NCBI GenBank assembly: GCA_946623915.1
Contig: CAMORQ010000096.1
Location: forward strand, 1-7,179
DNA length: 7,179 nucleotides
Direction: 5' to 3'
Origin: an uncultured Coriobacteriaceae bacterium
GTDB lineage: Bacteria; Actinomycetota; Coriobacteriia; Coriobacteriales; Eggerthellaceae
In this document: in pieces, positions 5,355 through 7,179 of the stretch
Position numbering within the stretch: the first letter of the stretch is position 1
How the letters are laid out: every line of letters begins with the position of its first letter
Position numbers and translations under genes: made by a program
Notes under the pieces: generated by a model
Told to the model about the DNA's origin: nothing
The model's database searches: none
The model's input: only the letters and a program-made list of their open reading frames with translations

Positions 5355-6572
5355 ATGCGCGAATTCAAGAAATCGACCAAACTCGACAACGTCCTCTACG
5401 ATGTGCGCGGCCCCGTGCTCGACGAAGCCATGCGCATGGAAGAAGCGGGGGCGAATGTGCTCAAGCTGAACATCGGCAATCCCGCACCGTTTGGTTTCCG
5501 CACGCCCGACGAAGTGGTCTACGACATGTCGCGCCAGCTGGTCGACTGCGAAGGCTATTCCAATTCCAAGGGATTGTATTCTGCGCGCAAAGCGATCATG
5601 CAGTACTACCAGCTTAAAGGTATCGAAGGTGTCGAAATCGAAGACATCTACACCGGCAATGGAGCAAGTGAGCTTATCAACATCGCCATGAGTGCACTGC
5701 TCGACGACGGTGACGAAATCCTTATCCCGTCACCCGATTATCCGCTGTGGACTGCGTGCGCGACGTTGGCGGGCGGGCATCCCGTGCACTACATATGCGA
5801 CGAGCAAGCAGAATGGAATCCCGACCTCGACGACATCCGGTCGAAGATCACCGACCGCACCAAAGGCATCGTCATCATCAATCCCAACAACCCGACGGGT
5901 GCGCTCTACGACCGCGGCATTTTGTCGGAAATCGTCGAAATCGCCCGTGAGCACCAGCTGATTCTGTTCTCGGACGAAATCTACGACCGCCTCGTTATGG
6001 ACGGTCTCGAGCATGTTTCGATCGCGTCGATGGCGCCCGACCTTTTCTGCGTCACGTTCTCTGGCTTGTCTAAATCGCACATGATCGCCGGTTACCGTAT
6101 CGGATGGATGGTGCTTTCGGGCAACAAGAAGTCCGCGCGCGACTACATCGAGGGCATCAACATGCTCACGAACATGCGCCTCTGTTCGAACGTGCCGGCG
6201 CAGTCCATCGTGCAGACCGCGCTGTGGGGCAACCAGAGTGTGAAAGGGTACGTGGTTCCCGGCGGGCGCGTGCTCGAGCAGCGCAACTTCATCTACGACG
6301 CGCTCAACGACATCCCGGGCATCACCGCCGTCAAGCCGAAGGCCGCGTTCTACATTTTCCCGAAGATCGACACGGCGAAGTTCAACATTACCGATGACGA
6401 GCAGTTCGCGCTCGACTTGCTGAAGGAAAAGAAACTGCTGATCGTGCATGGTCGCGGTTTCAACTGGTCCGAACCAGATCATTTCCGTGTGGTCTACCTG
6501 CCGAACCTGGAAACGCTCGCCGACGCCGCGAACCGCTTGGCCGACTTCCTCGAAACCTATCAGCAGCACTAG
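5355..6572 (+). CDS. alaA: Alanine aminotransferase (AlaA-like, PLP fold type I)
   Basis: This cytoplasmic pyridoxal-phosphate enzyme transfers the amino group between glutamate and pyruvate to make alanine (405 aa, the same length class as E. coli AlaA). It matches that protein almost collinearly from KSTKLDNVLYDVRGPVLDEA onward, including LNIGNPAPFGF, GYSNSKGLYSARKAIMQ, IYTGNGASELI, PSPDYPLWTA, INPNNPTGA and RLCSNVPAQ. PLP-site residues are visible: Tyr129 (SPDYP), Asn179 (NPNNPTG), Asp207 and Tyr210 (SDEIYD), the Schiff-base Lys240 in SGLSKSH and Arg248 (AGYRIGW). The substrate-carboxylate Arg378 is in DHFRVV. The start has a strong ribosome site. A hairpin without a U-tract follows the stop. 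Valine- or other branched-chain-linked side activity is possible for this family, but AlaA is the clear best assignment. Confidence 0.94.
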   Translation: MREFKKSTKLDNVLYDVRGPVLDEAMRMEEAGANVLKLNIGNPAPFGFRTPDEVVYDMSRQLVDCEGYSNSKGLYSARKAIMQYYQLKGIEGVEIEDIYTGNGASELINIAMSALLDDGDEILIPSPDYPLWTACATLAGGHPVHYICDEQAEWNPDLDDIRSKITDRTKGIVIINPNNPTGALYDRGILSEIVEIAREHQLILFSDEIYDRLVMDGLEHVSIASMAPDLFCVTFSGLSKSHMIAGYRIGWMVLSGNKKSARDYIEGINMLTNMRLCSNVPAQSIVQTALWGNQSVKGYVVPGGRVLEQRNFIYDALNDIPGITAVKPKAAFYIFPKIDTAKFNITDDEQFALDLLKEKKLLIVHGRGFNWSEPDHFRVVYLPNLETLADAANRLADFLETYQQH

Positions 6573-6585
6573 CGGGTGACAAAGG

Positions 6586-6619
6586 GATGGGGAGCGGACG
6601 CGAGAATCGTCTCCCCGTC
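6586..6619 (+). terminator. Hairpin after alaA, possible terminator without U-tract
   Basis: GATGGGGAG (6586-6594) pairs with CTCCCCGTC (6611-6619): nine pairs with one T-G wobble, and a 16-base loop with an inner ACG/CGT. It lies 13 bases after the alaA stop, where a terminator is expected, but it is followed by GCCTGACAAC rather than a T-run. It may protect the 3' end or slow polymerase instead of terminating directly. Confidence 0.4.
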
Positions 6620-6887
6620 GCCTGACAACAATGGTTTTGCAGCAACGGGCATCCAGGGACTTCCTGGGGCGGGTGCGATTGTGCGTCAAAGCCTTTCCTG
6701 CCAGGCAGGTGCGACAGATCGCGCAAGCTGGGCATAGCCTTCAAAGGCGGGTCAAGATTCGGCCACGGGCGAGCCAGGTGCATGCCGGCAAGATGAGGCT
6801 GCTGCCAGGGTGGACTAGCGAACGCTGCCACGCCATCAGGCATCGGCGCTTTGGGACCCGTTCATAGCGGTACGCATGGCAATGGCG

Positions 6888-6925
6888 CAAGCGGCGCACA
6901 ACCTCTGTGGGTCGCGCGCCGCTTG
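6888..6925 (-). terminator. Strong hairpin downstream of the Met/Gly-rich gene
   Basis: CAAGCGGCGC (6888-6897) pairs perfectly with GCGCCGCTTG (6916-6925) around an 18-base loop that may hold an inner ACC/GGT pairing. It lies ~47 bases past the stop of the - strand gene, a terminator-like position. Neither flank has a T-run, so this would be a non-canonical terminator or a 3'-end stabilising stem. Confidence 0.4.
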
Positions 6926-6971
6926 GCTTGCGTGTTGCGGTGCGTCTTGTTGCCGTGCGGTGATTGCCGGT

Positions 6972-7179
6972 TTAGGCTGCGCTTCCTGTGTCGGTGCCCA
7001 TCGTCGACTGAGTGCTGCTTGCATTGCCGTTCGATCCGCCCGTGCTGCCGTTCGGGGCGCCCATGCCGTCGGGACGTCCGCCCATGCCGCCGGGCCGTCC
7101 GCCCATGCCGCCATCGGGCGGGGTTTGCCCATCCTGGGGCATCTGGCCGCCCATGCCACCGCCCATGCCACCGCCCATG
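6972..7179 (-). CDS. Met/Gly-rich C-terminal tail of a protein (start outside window)
   Basis: This is the last 68 residues of a gene that enters from beyond the right edge, ending at TAA (6974-6972). The frame is open to the edge, so the Met codons here are probably internal. The composition is extreme: repeated MGGG, then GGMGGRPGGMGGRPDGMG with Pro, Asp and Gln, and finally a Ser/Thr/Asn/Gly-rich end (STGGSNGNASSTQST). Such flexible tails occur at the ends of some exported carbohydrate-binding or adaptor-type proteins of Gram-positive gut bacteria, but the functional domain is not in view, so I assign no function. The alternative frames across this stretch give Ala/Trp/Arg-rich nonsense, and codon-level repeats encode neat Met-Gly units only in this frame, which supports it. 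Confidence 0.6.
   Translation of the reverse strand, partial: MGGGMGGGMGGQMPQDGQTPPDGGMGGRPGGMGGRPDGMGAPNGSTGGSNGNASSTQSTMGTDTGSAA
7147..7179 (-). repeat. 12-bp tandem repeat encoding Met-Gly-Gly-Gly units
   Basis: CCGCCCATGCCA occurs at 7147-7158 and 7159-7170, then continues as CCGCCCATG to the window end. A related pair, CGTCCGCCCATGCCGCC, lies at 7075-7091 and 7096-7112 (21-bp period). The units are multiples of three, so copy-number slippage would change tail length without breaking the frame. Confidence 0.75.

Larger units (their letters stand above)
6573..6971. other. 399-base stretch without a convincing gene
   Basis: Open frames on both strands here lack ribosome sites, have odd compositions rich in Arg, Pro, His and Ser, and one runs antisense into alaA, so I do not call them. 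Structure that is visible: hairpins at 6586-6619 and 6888-6925, a CCAGG/CCTGG stem at 6653-6667, and a perfect palindrome CCTGCC-A-GGCAGG at 6697-6709. I recognise no tRNA, RNase P, SRP or tmRNA core motif. Confidence 0.5.

Noticed and set aside
5730..6689. 319-aa - strand frame antisense to alaA
   Set aside because: Long antisense frames are common opposite high-GC genes; the composition is Arg/Val/Asp-rich with no family motif, and the + strand is unmistakably an aminotransferase.
6460..6843. 127-aa - strand frame running from the gene-free stretch into alaA
   Set aside because: It overlaps the alaA 3' end antisense, has no ribosome site, and its Pro/Ser/Arg/His-rich sequence lacks domain features.
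6631..6867. 78-aa + strand frame after alaA
   Set aside because: No ribosome site precedes its ATG and its sequence is Arg/Gln/His-rich without recognisable motifs; not supported as a gene.

Overview
The window looks like chromosomal DNA from a high-GC Gram-positive bacterium. My best guess is Actinomycetota, class Coriobacteriia (Eggerthella/Slackia-like). This rests on GC-rich coding sequence with strong AAGGAG-type ribosome sites, a possible leaderless start, and a Met/Gly-rich protein tail. It is an inference, because no rRNA or marker gene is present.

Layout. Positions 1-2651 (+) hold a polar amino acid ABC importer: the C-terminal half of the solute-binding protein, a permease with an unusual signal-peptide-led extracytoplasmic domain, and a GlnQ-type ATPase. 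A hairpin terminator followed at once by a TATAAT box separates the binding protein from the permease, so the importer genes can probably be expressed at different levels. Positions 2661-3140 (-) hold a compact orphan unit: a candidate promoter, a set of GTTGCATAAC-type repeats including a perfect 10-bp inverted repeat, a textbook Shine-Dalgarno sequence, a 70-residue protein I do not recognise, and a U-tract terminator. Positions 3330-3890 (-) encode a TetR-family regulator. It is divergent from a + strand gene at 4048-5250 that fuses a DNA-deoxyinosine (hypoxanthine) glycosylase to an NAD(P)H-hydrate epimerase (YjeF_N) domain. A possible 13-codon leader ORF overlaps the start of that gene by ATGA. 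Positions 5355-6572 (+) encode an alanine aminotransferase closely resembling AlaA. After about 400 bases with no convincing gene, the window ends in the C-terminal tail of a Met/Gly-rich protein on the - strand.

How the genes fit together. The importer and AlaA both deal with amino acids, but nothing in the sequence links them in one operon. The fusion joins two damage-repair activities: removal of deaminated adenine from DNA and re-epimerisation of hydrated NAD(P)H. It sits divergently from the TetR gene, with a palindrome over the shared promoter region. The most novel candidates are this glycosylase-epimerase fusion and the 70-residue orphan with its repeat-rich control region.
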